A stretch of 64,000 nucleotides of DNA from Prostheceraeus crozeri (GCA_907163375.1 CAJQUW010000503.1:248001-312000); one strand, 5' to 3'; shown: positions 1 to 13,564, counted from the stretch's first letter. Program-made: numbers and translations. Notes: generated from the sequence alone by a model not told the origin.

Positions 1-3000
1 GTACCATTCTTCAAATCTGCCGCTGGTTATATATTATTAATTATCAAATTAAAAGGCCTGCCTAACTATTTTCTTTGTATCATTTTTGAGTACCCGGTAG
101 TGAAAAAAACGAAAATATTAGTTGACATACATGTACTTATGTTGTTGAGCTGCAGTTTCTCAACAAAGAATTTTATCTCATCGTCGGAAAGAATAATTTT
201 ACAAAACAGCTTGGATGGCCTTGCAACCTCAATAGTAACATCATTATAGCGAGATGCAATAATAGCATATAAGCATGAACATAGTAGCATCGCGCATGAA
301 CATAGTGGCATCGGGGTCGGTTAAGCCGGTACTGGGCCTAAGCCATATGATGTTATCATTCATTTCAAATTAGGAAACACAAGTAGACCTATGACATGCC
401 GTGCAAGCCTCCTCAGCTAACCACAATTGTAAAAAATAGACATTGCAGTAAGCATCGAACATTATATGCCTTCAGTTACTTGAAAAAAATATCAGACATA
501 GCAACTGCGTGATCGCCGAATCGTGATCTCGAAAGGTCAAATTTTCAATCGCGGACCCATGACGTTTGGATAGCGTGCCCAGCTCTGCCGAAATGATGAC
601 TTCAGCCGTCGTTAAACATTCTAACTGCGTGTGGTTGACATCATTTGAATAACACAACATTGAACGACGCAGTTCAGTTCTGTTCAGTTTTTGAAACAAT
701 TATCAATGATCAAACTGAAAACCTGATAGTTAAAGTGGAGAAGCACCCACAACTATACAATACAGCATTGAAAGCTACATAGACATAATTTTGAAAGAAA
801 ATTCGTGGAAAGCAGTCAGCGAATCTTGCGCTATAACCTCCGAGGAAGCACAGAAGCACTTGATCACAGACTTACATGTAGATGTATTTCATACTATGCT
901 AGAGAGATAGGAAGGACCATAATGCGATTCGATTAGTTGATGGTCTGTGAACCCCGTCTCATGGCATCAACACATCATGTAAGCATGCAATGAATAGAGG
1001 CATGATAATTAGAACCATTTTATCCGCACTTATGCGAGCACATGCACAATATCTGCAGATTATGAAGGAGGCAAACAAGGCCACAAATCCATTTAGGCTT
1101 ATTACATTGTACTAATAAGATTCATCCTTAATGCAAAATTGGGCCGATTCAATAAACGCATTTCACCATATTTCATTCTAAATTTGAAAATTTGACGAAC
1201 CGACCACCTCCTTGCATTTCTTCACAATATTGGTGTGTACTGGAGAAGCAGCAGTTGACGTCTCTTGTTCATCGCAGCCGGCATTTTCTTCGATTCAACG
1301 AATGATGCAGTTTGTAATGTACATGCTTACATACAACTGCATAAATAGATAACAGCAGGTGACAACTGCGATCTGCGAACTACAACTTCATTTTTCGAAC
1401 TGCAAGCGACTAACTGCGAACTGCATCTAATGTACACGAAGCTTTATTCACGACCTTGTTTATCAAGTTGCTTTCGATATGCCGTACGATCAAAATCATT
1501 GATAAAAATGCAAGCAAGAGACCATACATTGTGCAGTTTATGCAAGAGAGCATTCATTGCGTCACTTACTAACTATTTTCATGTATTTCTCTGTGAATAT
1601 TGTCGTCATCAGATCCGGGAGTGGTCCGGTCCGGAGCCAGCCTTCCGAGCGACCCTCAACAAGTAAAAATGATCAGTAGGTATATAATTCATTTTTACAA
1701 GCTATATCTGCGCGCGGTCCTCACTAAAGTAAAACATGTAGAACCAATACTGGTCAATGATCTAATAATATATAGCACGATACACGGTAGGCTGACGGGT
1801 CGGCTGACGAGTCGTAAGACATAGGCCTCTCTGGAGTTGGATGAAAAGGTGAGACATACACGTCATTTTATGATTAGCTACGACTTAATTTAGAATTTAG
1901 GCCTGCAAGAGTAATATATCAAAACTACAGTGTTATACGAGTGTGTACGAGTATATTGGCCTGTCAGGCCTTCCACACGAAATACATATATTATACTGTA
2001 CACTATTAGTCTACCTGCATTGAGCTGCTCATTGACTTGACGGTTGACACAAGATGTTCGAATTTCGACAACACGTACTTGCTTTGCTTATACGAGAAGC
2101 ATCGATTAATCGCTATTCAGATCTCATCATCTCAAAGTCAAGGGGAAAACAAATCACCGAGACGCATCGACATGGATTATATTACTATACGGCAAAAATA
2201 GACGCACGGACACTCAGCTGAAATTAACTTAACGGCGCACAGTTGCCAGTCTATAACTGTAAACCACATTCTTTGCTGAAACAATCTCTCGCTGACTTGA
2301 CAGAAGCTCACTGGATCGCTCGGTCCGGTCCGCGCGGTCCGGACTGTGTCGGTCCTCCAGCCCTGGCCGTCATGATGATCTAGCATATAAGTTAGCTCCA
2401 ATTCAGGGTTGATGCGGATCGTGTCAGTTCTGTAATTGATGAAACGCAAAGAAGCCAAAACCTTTAATTAAAGTAGACAAATCTGCTTTTTTCAAGTCCA
2501 ATCGCACTCAGGCCTCACACACATATTTTCCTAATATTAAGAAACATTTGATGAGTGCTTGCTTGTTTATGCGGGCTACCAACTTTGTGTCAATTAGAAG
2601 TAATTCTGATAAATTTTACAACATTCTTAGATTGAGGTCTACAATTTTATTCATAAAATAGCTTTCAAAAGATCTCGATGGTTAGCAAATCATTATCAAT
2701 TTTCTGGGGATATACCAATTCATCAAACTATCACTCACTGAACTGATTGTTTACATTGCATAGTTACAATTTTTCGCAAATTCTGCGCTTCATCACAGGG
2801 TTTAAAAACCATGCTTTTTGCTTTTATTGCTTTTTATTCCAGTACTTTCTTCGTTTCTTTTTTACTTAGCAACCTAGATGTAGCGACAGCATCAAAAACT
2901 GTTTGGAAGTTTGAAATAAAGCGCATGTAATATCGATATCATGTCATTCTGTTTGTTGATTTATATGTTCACACCACACTACTTATATCTGACTTCAATT

Positions 3001-5252
3001 TAAGTTACAACTAATTTTCTAGGAGGATATCTAAAACTGCGCATCTTTCAATTCCACTTCTAAGCAACTTAGGCACGGTTTCAACCATGTTTAAAGCCTG
3101 GTTTTTGAAGAAGTTTTTAAATAGTATTTGACAAGACTTTGCAGTTGTAAATCTTATATCGAATGTCAACATTTGGAATTTTCCAAAATGCATGTTTTTT
3201 AACCAAAACTAATGCCTTTAAGATTGTTATCCATCTTAAGCTGCAAATATCAGCCTGAAAAAAAATTTTGTAATCACCTCTGAAAACATTTTATTGAAAA
3301 ACTATTGATTAATTATTTCTAGATCAGATCTCAGAACTGTATTTAATAAAATGACAGTATGGAATATGATTCCGAAACATCTCACAATGCTTTAAAAAGG
3401 TTTCATCTAATAGGATAAAAGGGCAGATTCAGCGCATACACTTGACGCGTAAATCAAGATGGGAACGCAAATTCAGAGATTTAGTTTTCATGCCAATTAG
3501 CGATAAACGGTGAAATAAGTTCAAGCGGAAAACATGTTTTCACTATACACGTTCCAAAATTCCACCTTAGGCGATGATTATTTCCTAGTGTGCATCTGTC
3601 GTTAAACTATCAAATTTACAATCGATTGGATAAAGTTCCTGCTGAACTTTTTATCGAAGATTCCAGTCATTCCAACAATTGATTAAATTGCTCTGTGTTG
3701 CGTGTTTTACTTCTTGGGAATGTAAAGGAGTATATAATTATCCCTCAATCGGACCATGAGAGATAGTTATGCCTTCGATCTGAAGAGGCAATTAACTCAT
3801 TAAAAAACAAGTCACAGGTTAATTGAGAGACAAACTGGAAGCATAGATTTAATAATATTTTCGTCACGAGATATTCGAATATAGCCATTTATCATGTGCG
3901 ACATTTCAAGAATATAATGGTGAATCTTGAATCAATTACCATACGGAATCAATCATATTCGTACGATCGTACATCGAATTAGTGTGTGGACAAACCTTCT
4001 TACCAAAGTGTGTTAACACTTTTGGAATTAATTTTTTTTGAATTTGCCAAAAGCAAGAAATGAAGTTGTAAATAGTTTTCATAATTTTGAAAATAAATGG
4101 GAGATGTACATGTAGTTGACTCCTGCTCCAGGTAACGGTACTCCATCTGCATTCTACACCATGAAATAACATAATCGAATGACAGTGCCAGGCATTTGAA
4201 ATAATATAACACAGTTTGTTTCTACTTGTCCATGTCTGAAATTGCGATTATAATTGCAATGACATGAATGAACAATTTCTAATATTTTCCTATTCTTGTA
4301 CCTCTATTATCCCTCCATATGTACAACCTCTATATAAGCGACGCGCTAATATGGGATTTGTTTTGGTTTGGATCCCCTTTCTTCCCTTCTCTATTGTGAA
4401 AGATTCTCTCTATTGAGATTCCCTTCTCTCCTGTCGAAAAGCATTTTCATAATTGTTATGTCGTTTTCTTTCGTGACCTACATGCATGTACATGCACACA
4501 GTAGACTTGGCACCGGTCCAGAATTTCTGGGCCCGTGACTAGCCCTGAGAGGCTGGCCCGGTCCGTGTTTCAAGTTCTTTGCCGAACAGTACTATAAGCG
4601 ATGTTAATCGTAACCATCGCAATACGAGGACAGGGAGGAGGACGCTAAACGGTGGTCTGAATTAAACTGCTCCTGTCGATTCTTTGCTGTTCACAATATG
4701 ATGACATTCACGGAATGGTAGGTTCACAGAGATAAATTGCCTTGATGCGTGCTTGAGTCTAGAGATGACGTTTCTCAATACTGATGATCTCGGTGAGAAC
4801 TAGTCTCGAGGGGCAAGAAGATTAATTTTTCATTGAGCATTATGGAAATTTAAGCCTAAATTCTGACGAATTAGAACATGGGTGTACAATCAGTAAATTA
4901 AGATTGTAAGGAGTCGAGCGGTGTGAATAATATTTCTATTTGATGAATTGATCACTAAGAAAAATTGAGTCGAAGACAGGTACTTTTCACTAACGATAAC
5001 GATAGCGATTACCATAACGATAAATTGAAATAAAATCGCTCTGTATGTGTAGCATTGCTGTTGTTCACATTTTTCCTATTTTCTAACTGAATTATTGTTC
5101 AACGATCAATTCGTATCGTAGAGATCGCTATCACAGCGATTTTCTTGAAAGTTAAAAGATCGTCGAATATGCATACCATTGATCAATAACGCTGAAGCAA
5201 GAACATGATGTCATCTCCATGCATACCATTGTCTTGACATTTCGTGCCGAAA
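1..5252. other. Gene-poor flank, no supported gene
   Basis: I see no convincing coding region here. Open frames are under 100 codons, have no recognisable domain and sit in AT-rich DNA with frequent stops. Short GGTCCGGTCCGG-type patches near 1625, 2320 and 4515 look like remnants of a dispersed repeat. A segment at about 4735-4979 recurs at about 22315-22580. Confidence 0.6.
4735..4979 (+). repeat. Diverged direct repeat, left copy (partner at about 22315-22580)
   Basis: This stretch, running from 'cacagagataaattg' to 'aaaaattgagtc', aligns in the same orientation with about 22315-22580, with many substitutions and small indels. The two copies lie on opposite sides of the giant inverted-repeat element but are not adjacent to its ends. 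They are probably copies of a dispersed repeat, or traces of an older local duplication. The alignment was made by eye, so the boundaries are approximate. Confidence 0.6.
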
Positions 5253-5462
5253 TAACGGCATATTGGAGAAACATATTTTTTTAGACGATGTTTTCGTTTT
5301 GCTACCAGATCAGTCGATTGACGTGCCGATTCATGCACAGCTGCGCTGTATTCACCACCCCATCAGTCCAAGCGCGACAATCGAGTTTTGGAAATCTGGT
5401 AGTATGACACTGATTCCGAGCGGTAGAAGGGAGCGTGTTCAGTGTTAGCAATACAAGTGTGA
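5253..5462 (+). repeat. 210-bp direct repeat flanking the giant element, left copy
   Basis: The 210 bp from 'taacggcatattgg' to 'caatacaagtgtga' occur again in the same orientation at 21840-22049, with only a few substitutions. The right copy abuts the end of the right inverted arm. The left copy is separated from the left arm by about 30 bp of AT-rich filler. A short frame runs through it in both copies but I recognise no domain. It is much longer than any usual transposase target duplication. Confidence 0.85.
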
Positions 5463-5559
5463 GTAATAATATACAAGTAATATAATACAAGTGTAGTAAT
5501 CCCATTGCAGACGCAAGTCCGGTGCGGTGCAGTGATGAGTCATCGATGAGTCATCAGGC

Positions 5560-6700
5560 TGACTCAGCCCCCCCCCCTCTGGAAGGAAGTCGCCAAGGAT
5601 GTGATGGAACGATGGGTCCGAGAGGAGGAAACTGTTCCCTCCCCCCCTCTGGAAGGAAGGAATGAGTTTTCCAGCAAGGGGTAGGAAGGGAGAAGGGTAG
5701 GACTGTGTGAGGAATAGAGTGTGGAAAGGGTGGATGTTGGAGGTTTTGGGATCAGAAAGTCCATTTTTCGACATGAAGGAGACCTCGGATGGGAAAACGG
5801 AGTGCAGATTCGGACTCTACGTGAAATGTTGGGTTAGGAAGGATGTTTCCAGCAACATTGGAGAGAAAAAGTTCTGACCTCCCCCCCCCTCCAGCCAAAC
5901 TTCCAACTTTGGTTGCAGACGTCGTAGAAAGTCGTGCAATAGCTCATTTGAAAGCGAAGAGTGAGAAAAAAAGCAGTGGAAAGCTCAGTTTGGACTCATT
6001 TTCTTGGGTTTAGGGAGGAAAATGGCAAGAAACCGTCAGACTTGGAAAAGGCAGGTGTTGGAGGTTTTGGGATGAGAAAACTCGTTTTTCGGGCAGAAAG
6101 AGACCTCGGAAGGGAAAATGGAGTGCAAATTCGGACGTTTTGGTCAAAGTTGGGTTTAGGAACTTCTTCCCAACTCAATCGGAGAGAAAAAGTTCTGACG
6201 TCACCCCCCCCCCCCGACAGCGATCTTCTAACTTTGGTTGTAGACATCGCACAAAGTCGTGCAATAGCTCGTTTGAAAGCTGGGAGTGAGACAAATTCAG
6301 TGGAAAACTTGGCTTGTTCGTATCTGCCTTCGTTTAGAGGTGAGACGTTATTGAAAATTTGGGACCTTGGCGAAAAAACGACAGAGTTAGAATGTTTATG
6401 AAAATCGCTCTAGCGGGTGAAGCAAGCCTCGGACGGGAAAACAGAGACCAGATTTGGAATCAGCGTCACATTCTGCTTCGGCATGCTAAATTTGAAAGCT
6501 TTCGGAGAGAAAAAATTTTTCATCATTTTTCCGAAAAACGACTGTTAGAATTTTTGCGATGGCTTTGGGCTGTAGAGCCAAAACGAAGCATCGGATGGGA
6601 AAATGGAGAGGAGATTCGGATTCAGCGTCAAATTTTACATGGAAATGGCGTATTTCCAGCTCCATCGGAGCACTAGAACTGGAGATAGACGGGTTTTTAG
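5560..6700. repeat. Subterminal tandem repeat block, left arm
   Basis: Several degenerate units share a rough order of motifs: 'gggaaaatggagtgca', then 'agaaaaagttctgac' followed by a run of C, then 'gtcgtgcaatagctc'. About four units are present here. The matching block in the right arm (about 20340-21560) has about one more, which explains most of the 400-bp difference in arm length. The C runs next to CTCCCGAGGG-type sequence are GC-rich islands in otherwise AT-rich DNA. Confidence 0.7.
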
Positions 6701-6744
6701 TGTTTGAATGATGGGTATTACGTCATCAGCTGATCGCCACACAC

Positions 6745-6752
6745 TATATAAG
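6745..6752 (+). promoter_or_regulatory. Candidate TATA box inside left arm, facing inward
   Basis: TATATAAG lies in a non-repetitive stretch of the arm. About 100 bp downstream is a small hairpin (GGTTTCT-gta-AGAAACC) that contains a GTAAG splice-donor-like sequence. The inverted copy near 20250 reads TATATACG on the minus strand. If used, transcription from each arm would run toward the centre, perhaps through a 5' leader exon. This rests on sequence alone. Confidence 0.35.
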
Positions 6753-7919
6753 TGGAAACTCGGCTTGTGGAAATCAGTTCTCCTCCCGACTGGGTTGGGG
6801 TAGGTGAACTCTGGAGCTCTGATGATAGCATTGGAAATCTGAAAAACCGGGTTTCTGTAAGAAACCGACTTAGACAATTTCATTGCTTAGAGGTTCGCCA
6901 GGAGATGGCCTTCGTCTCCAGGCCATAAAAGACTCCAAAACTTTAAAGGCTTGTAACTTTGCTTCTACAAGTCCGTTTGACTTGATTCAAAAAAAGGTTC
7001 GGTTGCTATTGACCTGCCCTAAGTGATAAATTACTTATAAAATTTCATAAGTAGTGCTAAAAAGTTGAAAAATTTAAATTCACTAGTTTTGGAGGTTTTC
7101 TGGGGTGTTCGACCCTGCTGAAGTCAACTAGATGATTTTTAGTGAGCCAGTCTTCTCATGGACTAAGCAGCTTTTCACTGAAAGCGAGCAAGACACGGAG
7201 AGTTTTGCTGTAATATTCCACTGACATGGTGTTCCTTCGGGACGGCGGACGATGCATTAGTGATAAGTGTGGCAAGGGAGTGTGTCATAGTTTAGACCGA
7301 AACCGCTGGGGCAACTCATGTCTCATGTTGGGCATTTGACACAGTTCTCAACGTAGCACTTTGAACGCCAATCGGTTGAGTCTTAGCTATCTTGTCATGG
7401 GTGGCCTCTAAACATCTCCATTGCAAAACGCTGGTGAATCAAGCTCTCTACGGCTTGCTATCAAGTTGCTCAAAGTATGCCAACCTCTTACCAACTCCAC
7501 CGGTTTTCATGTCTGGCGATCAAGTCATGGACGGTGCACGATTTTCGGTGTGATACTTCCTGTGGGTGATTTCGAGACAGCGGTAAAGTCCGTAGCTGCA
7601 CGGGACGTGGGCAATGGTAATCCTTGTGAAACCTCTCTGCGTCATGTTTGCAATTTTTCGTCTCAACGTTGTACTCTGACCGCCAGGGCGACATTTAGCT
7701 ATCTGCCACAGGTTACCTCATAAAATCTCCATTGCACTTGTCTCCCGACAGTTGGCCAACCATGCGAGAATGAACCATCAGTTCTTCTTGTCTCTATCAC
7801 GGAGACGAAATGATGAAGGAATGAAGGGAGGACATTCATGCGCCACACGCAACACATCACAGACTTCTCTCTTTGCTAGTGAACAAGCTCTTGTCAGTAT
7901 CGTACAAAGGTTTTATTGC

Positions 7920-8900
7920 AACACAGGTTGATGTATAGTTAGAAAAGTTTGATCATGGCGTTTTATGAAACACAAATGCCATAAACGTTAGCGTTAGTGT
8001 AGTCAAATAATATTACCGCGACACCCGTTTGTGAAAATAATGTTTGATCATGACGTTTATTCGTGAGTGTCATCAGAAAGTGTATCATGGTTTGTAAAAG
8101 CAAAGTTAGTGTAGTCAGAAACTTTATCATGTTGTTCAAAGGTTTTATTGCAACACAGGTTGATGTATAGTTAGAAAGTTTGATCATGATGTTTTATGAA
8201 ACATATGTCATAAAGTGTAAGCGCTAGTGTAGTCAAGTAGTTTTACTGTGACGTACGTTTGTGAAAGTAAAGTTTGATCATCGAACTTTATTCGTGAGTG
8301 TCATCAGAAAGTGTATCATGGTTTGTAAAAGCAAAGTGTAGTCAAATAATTTTACTGCGATGCACGTTTGTGAAAATAAAGTTTGATCATTGACGTTGTA
8401 TTCGTAAGTCTAGTCAGAAAGTGTATTATGGTTTGTAAAAGTTTTACTACAACACCGGTTGATGTACAGTTAGAAAGTTTGATCATGACGTTTATTCGTG
8501 AGTGTCGTCAGAAACTGTATCATGTTGTACAAAGGTTTTACTGCAGCACAGGTTGATGTATAGTTAGAAAATTTGATCATTGAAGTTGTATTCGTAAGTC
8601 TAATCAGAAAGTGTATCATGGTTTGCAAAGTTAGTGTAGTCAAGTAGTTTTACTGTGACACACGTTTGTAAAAGTAAAGTTTGATCATTGACGTTGTATT
8701 CGTAAATCTAGTCAGAAACTTTATCATGGTTTGTAAAAGTTTTTATTGCAACACAGGTTGATGTATAGTTAGAAAAGTTTGATCATGATGTTTTAGGAAA
8801 CACACATGTCATGAAATGCAAGTGTTAGTGTAGTCAAATAATTTACCGCGACGCACGTTTGTGAAAATAAAGTTTGACCATTGACGTTGTATGACTGATC
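7920..8900. repeat. Irregular tandem repeat array in left arm
   Basis: A mosaic of recurring phrases: 'gttgatgtatagttag', 'aagtttgatcatgacg', 'tttgtgaaaataaag', 'agtgtatcatggtttg' and 'gtgtagtcaaataa'. They recur in changing order every 60-200 bp, most around a TGATCA core. The mirror copy occupies about 18100-19100. It codes for nothing recognisable. Such subterminal arrays could be protein-binding sites or simply expanded satellite. Confidence 0.75.
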
Positions 8901-10669
8901 GAACTCATCACAGCACTAGAAAGTTTTAGAAGGTTTTACTGCACAGTGTAGATTGTCTTGTAACTTACTTTCACAGTGTTAGAAAGTTTTATTGGAGACA
9001 GTTGTCAAATGTTTCCCTATTAGAAAATTCAAACTTCATGACTGTTAGACTCGCTTCATTAGGTTTACTAAAAGCAGTTTTCTACTGCAATGAGAGTTTA
9101 GAATGTTTTATGAAAACAGTGTTCGCCACAGCACTAGAAAGTTTTTATCCTTAGTTGAGATCCGGACTGCAGTGTGTAAAATGTTTTATGTGACAGTCTT
9201 TTCACAAACGGTGAAGTGTAAATTCAGAGTGAATACATCTGTTAGGTAGTCATTAACTTTGGATGTGAAGTAAAGCGAATCTGTGTACAGAATGAATTGA
9301 ATATTAGACAACGCATGCAAGTTTTTGACGACTTGAGTGGTTGAAACCAAGTCTAAGTTTAACATGTTGGATATAAAAGTGAGATGGATAGGAATAAGTG
9401 TTGAATGTTTTATAAAACCAGATGTTGTCACACACGTTGAGTGTGATTCCATGACATTGAATCGCATGGGTTGTAAAGTCCATCATCCAAGGCTAGGCTC
9501 CTCTACGGTTGGATTTAGGGTTTTATATTACATGTGTTAACCGTTCGTGTAGAATACGTGAAGCACATGTTCGCTTAAATGCAAATGTTGAAATAAGTTT
9601 GTAAGAAGTCTTTGACAGGTTGTTGTGAAACTTAGCGAACGTTGAAAAAAGTTTTATGAAATGTTTCTTCAGTCACACTCGTTAGCGTACCGGCTTTACT
9701 AAATGTGTTGTTTGCCTTTATCAAATTGAATGCGTGTGTTTTGTAAATAAAGACAGCGTGTTTGCACTCTGCATCGACAGCATACAAGTATAGACATAAC
9801 AACTTGTTGTTAGTCGAATGCATATGAGATATGAAACATTATGTGTGAGATAAAAATCAACCTGCTAGATGAAGTGAAACACAAAAGTATCACAACTAGT
9901 TTACGGGAAATAAAGAAGAACTGTGACAACGTTTACACTCATCATAGACAGATGAACATACAAATCTGACATTCAAATGAAAGTCGTAAACATGAACTGC
10001 GGTGTAAGAAACCTTATGTCAACAACTTTATGTTTGTAAAACTTTCATAGATTGCAGGCGTGTTGTGCAGGCGTGTTGAAAGCTGATATAAAGACCTGTA
10101 GAAACGCATAAGTCTTAGTTCAACGACTCGATCCTTGAACTCACACAATGAATACGTCTGTGTAGAAAACTCATTTGTAGGAAACAGCATTTTCTGAGTG
10201 AATGCAGACGATGTAAACATGACATTTAACATGGGTTGCAATAGTCAACATGCTGCCATTCAAAATGTTTATCATAAGACCTATCAGTGAAAAAACCCCT
10301 CCTGTGCCCACAAAGAATCATAAGTGCTCTCTGACGCCTGTCTGTCGCACTAGCCCCTCAGCAGATAGAGTAGAACACAAAGATGTACGCGCTCTCTCTC
10401 TCTGACGCCCGTCTGTCACATGAAACAGAGAGCTATCACATCTGTCCAAGGATGTAGGAACGTATCGTAGCACCTGGCTGATTCCCACATAGCTCATTGC
10501 TATCAAGTCGAAGAGATTATCGTGGGCGACTGAAAGGATTCTCACGTTGACAATTCGTTACTGTACACTCCGCGCGCACGCAAGTCACCATTTGCTGTTA
10601 AAGCATGGACACTGCCGATTTGTTCAATTCTTCAATGTCTTGCTAGCCAGTTACAAAAATGTGTGAGAA

Positions 10670-10700
10670 ATATAAGGGAGACGTTCACACTCATTCATCA
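10670..10700 (+). promoter_or_regulatory. TATA box and initiator upstream of 10721 gene
   Basis: ATATAAG at 10670-10676 is followed about 20 bp later by TCATTCA (10691-10697), an initiator-like sequence, and then by the ATG at 10721. The spacing suits an RNA polymerase II core promoter. It lies just inside the centre, about 165 bp from the end of the left arm. Confidence 0.5.
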
Positions 10701-10720
10701 ATTACAAGTCGTTTGAAGCA

Positions 10721-10957
10721 ATGTCTTTCGATATCGCTTTCTTTGACATGAGTCGAACCCTTGAGCTCCGCTGTGGATGCAGGGTGAAGATGGGGAAAGT
10801 CTTTCTCCTAGCTGCTTTGCAGGCAGAGAAAGGCGCAGCAATTCGCTGCCCCGTCTATCTTATTCCACATGAGCTTGTGGAGAACCCTTTATTTAGGGAT
10901 ATGGCGCTAGAATATCTGGCGTTGCTGAGAATTCAGCGTCCGGAATACTTCGAGTAA
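10721..10957 (+). CDS. Small unknown protein of the giant element (78 aa)
   Basis: I do not recognise this protein. It is 78 residues, starts at an ATG 20-30 bp below a good TATA/initiator pair, and has a short Cys-x-Cys pair (residues about 20-22) followed by a helix-rich C-terminal half. It has no signal peptide or membrane segment. The stop codon sits in the loop of a perfect 12-bp-stem hairpin (10942-10969). It is the first gene inside the left arm and reads toward the centre. It may be a single-exon gene or the first exon of a longer one. No GT donor is obvious in the final codons. Confidence 0.5.
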   Translation: MSFDIAFFDMSRTLELRCGCRVKMGKVFLLAALQAEKGAAIRCPVYLIPHELVENPLFRDMALEYLALLRIQRPEYFE

Positions 10958-10969
10958 TCGAAGTATTCC
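10942..10969 (+). other. Perfect hairpin spanning the stop codon of the 10721 gene
   Basis: GGAATACTTCGA (10942-10953) pairs exactly with TCGAAGTATTCC (10958-10969), leaving a 4-nt loop GTAA that contains the TAA stop. A 12-bp stem with a tetraloop at the end of a coding region could act in mRNA 3'-end formation or stability. It could also be a chance or insertion palindrome. Confidence 0.7.
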
Positions 10970-13557
10970 ATCGGTCCTTCCGTGGGCCCGGTCACCAATT
11001 CGTTGGAGGCCACCCTATTAACAAAGAAAAGTTACAGACTGTGCCACACACAAACACTAGATTCAAGGATCTCTATCTTTCTTAGAAAGTGAAGAAGCTG
11101 ATATTAAATTCATCTGATGAGAACGCAACTTCATGACAAGGTGTCCAACACACATCTTCAAAGGTCTAACTGCCATGAAATCATCATGTTTAAAGTTTTA
11201 AAGCCTCTATGATAAGTAGCAAGGATCTTTTACATGATGTGAAATATAAACGTGTGTAGAGAGAGGTTTTGACCTGAAGTCATGAATTTATTTCTTCACT
11301 ACCCCTCAAATGGAAAGAGTAAGGGTGGTGGAAGAATCATCAGAGCAACATGTTCTATAGTAATGCAGGCAATGACAGTCACGGTTGGACTTAGAGATTT
11401 AGCGTTTTATATAACATACATCAATGATAACTGTTGTTGTAGAGTGTATACATGCATTTACTAACTTAGTCATTGGTGAATGACATAGCTAAATTGCTAA
11501 AGTCCATCATCTAAGGGGTAGGGTTACCTACCGTTGGGTTTAGGGACTTAGGGCTTTGGATAACACAAATGAACGATCTCTTTTAGTGTAGAATACGTGA
11601 TGCATATGTTCGCTTTATAAAATGACTTTGAAGGCAAGACTTAATTCTCATGGTGAAAAGACAGATTTCATATCGTTGATGAGAGATAGTTGCATGCTCA
11701 TTATGTTATACACTTTACATTTGATGTGGTCAGCTGAAAGGTGATTGATACATGTTCAATAGAAGCGTTGTATGTAACTTAGTGATTGGAATCATAAGTG
11801 TGTAAAGAGTTGATGAGGAAAATATATAATAGTCAACGCAGGAAAGTTTCTTGTTATCCAAGCTAGGAATATATGAACATCATTCATCAGTCAGTGTTGT
11901 ATTTTAAAAGTCGTATGCTGACAGAGACATAAGTTTACTAAATTATACAGCAAAACTCCTAAATCCATAGGATAGGTGTCCCTGTGTTGAGATCTAAGGA
12001 TTTAGCGTTTTAAAAGTGTAAGTTACATAGATAAATCACTAAGTCCACAGCATAGTCAAGCCTATGACAAGACTTGCCGTTTTATATGATCCATGTTAGT
12101 AATATCTGTTTGTGTAGAATGTGACTCAATGCGTTTAGTCAGACAATGTATCATCAATGTCATTCACTTGGTTAGATGATGAAGAAAGTGTGAGATAGAA
12201 GTGAAAGCGAACTCATAAAGTTTAGAACACATAGTAGTAACATTGTAGGAATAAGTAAAGTGAAAGTTATGTCGTATGAAATGAGTGATACAAGATTAGC
12301 TCACATTGAACTGAATTGTTAGTGAAACAAGAAGCGGTATGGGTTTCAATAACATCATGGTCATACTGTGTCGTTTTCTTTTCACATAAAGTTGGGCTTC
12401 AAACAGAGTGGATTGGCTTAGCAATAAAGTTACAACCATTTTACTGTTTGTAAAGTTTGGAATAATATCAGAATCACTTCAGTGTTTGCAAGATAGGTAA
12501 AGTATAAAATAGTGTCACAAGCATTTCACTGTTTGTAACGTTAGAAATAAAGTTGATGTTTGTAAAGTTTGAAATCATGCTAGAATCCTTTCAGTATGTG
12601 TAAGATAGGGGACGTATAAAATAATGTTAGAATCCTTTCAGCATTTGTAACGTTAGAAATAAAGTTGATGTGTGAGAACTGTATTCCAGTCATGGTTTAA
12701 GTGACAATGTGTGTGCGTGCGTGTGTGTGAGAGATTGAGTTCAACGTCATTGAGAGATATAGCTTCATGCGCTGCGTAAACGAACACTTTATAAGACGAT
12801 GCGAGTCCAGTGAAAGCTTATACACTTGTATAAACACATAAAATTGAAATGTCATGGGAATGCAGTATTGAACTTTTCTAGCATCCTTCGAATGAAACAT
12901 TGAATCAAGCCTCTTCGAAAGTGAGCATGATATAAGAAAACATTCAAATGGTGTAAAGCCCCCAAGTATCATTGTGAGCATCTGTACGTTTGTCATTCCA
13001 TGTATTTTATCACACGCTAGGAACTAGTCAATATTTTCATCTTCGGATACATTCAGTTCACTTAAGGGTCATACAAACTTGCCACTCAGGATAAAGAGAT
13101 CGCTGTCACAAAGCGTGAGCCGAGCGTCATTCCCCTTCCGTCACAACGAAGCGAGAATGTCCATTTACGGCAATTTTGACTCCCTGCATCAGTCAGGAAA
13201 ATTAGCGGTTGAGATTCCAAATATGGTGAGATGAAATCGTTTGAAGGAGACATGACCAAATTTGGACATTGGCATATTTTGTCTTTGTGAGAGAGAAGTA
13301 TGTAAGGCGCTTCTCCCTACCCAATGTCATTCCTATTTCCTCCTTTCGACGGTGATTCGTCTGACGTTTGCTACCAAAAGTTCTAAGTTAGAGATTTAAA
13401 GTCAGATCTTACAGGCATCACTGATACACTTTCAAACACTAGGGTCTTAAGGTTAGGACCATCATTGTCTGTCCTATGCTATTTATTACAAACATGTTTC
13501 TGATAAACAGTGCTTTCTTGTGAGAACTGTAGTAAATAACTAACTTTTATCTTGCAG
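10970..13557. other. Centre of giant element: non-coding, with diverged copies of arm sequence
   Basis: I see no supported gene here. Parts near 11330-11440, 11480-11640 and 11960-12030 are diverged copies of the 'ggttggatttaggg...tagaatacgtga' segment in the arm at about 9480-9590. Between about 12420 and 12670 another set of short repeats recurs ('gttagaaataaagttgatg', 'agaatcctttcag'). The stretch about 12180-12320 has a diverged direct copy at about 15160-15310. The centre therefore seems to have grown by local duplication. Confidence 0.55.
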
Positions 13558-13564
13558 TTTGAAC

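Larger units (their letters stand above)
5493..10504. repeat. Left inverted arm of the giant element
   Basis: Inverted copy of 16428-21839. From outside inwards it holds a block of roughly 330-400-bp degenerate tandem units (about 5560-6700), a TATA promoter-like region (6745), a region with an internal duplication of the 'atctccattgca' motif (about 7400-7740), an array of irregular tandem repeats (about 7920-8900), and a unique-looking inner third. Stops are frequent in every frame, so I take none of the short open frames as genes. Confidence 0.85.

Noticed and set aside
5253-5462. Conventional target-site duplication
   Set aside because: At 210 bp it is far longer than duplications made by known transposases, so I list it as a flanking direct repeat of unknown origin.
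5445-5774. Proline-rich frames over the C-run repeat block
   Set aside because: They arise from the CCCCCC/TTCC-rich subterminal satellite and are not preserved as a frame in the right arm.
7421-7723. 100-aa frame in the left arm (and mirror copy 19278-19580) as a gene
   Set aside because: Conservation between arms reflects the inverted duplication, not selection. The frame overlaps an equally open frame on the other strand and shows no domain.
7920-8900. CRISPR-like array
   Set aside because: The repeats are irregular in length and order, spacers are not unique, no cas genes exist and the DNA is from an animal. It is a satellite-like array in an inverted arm.
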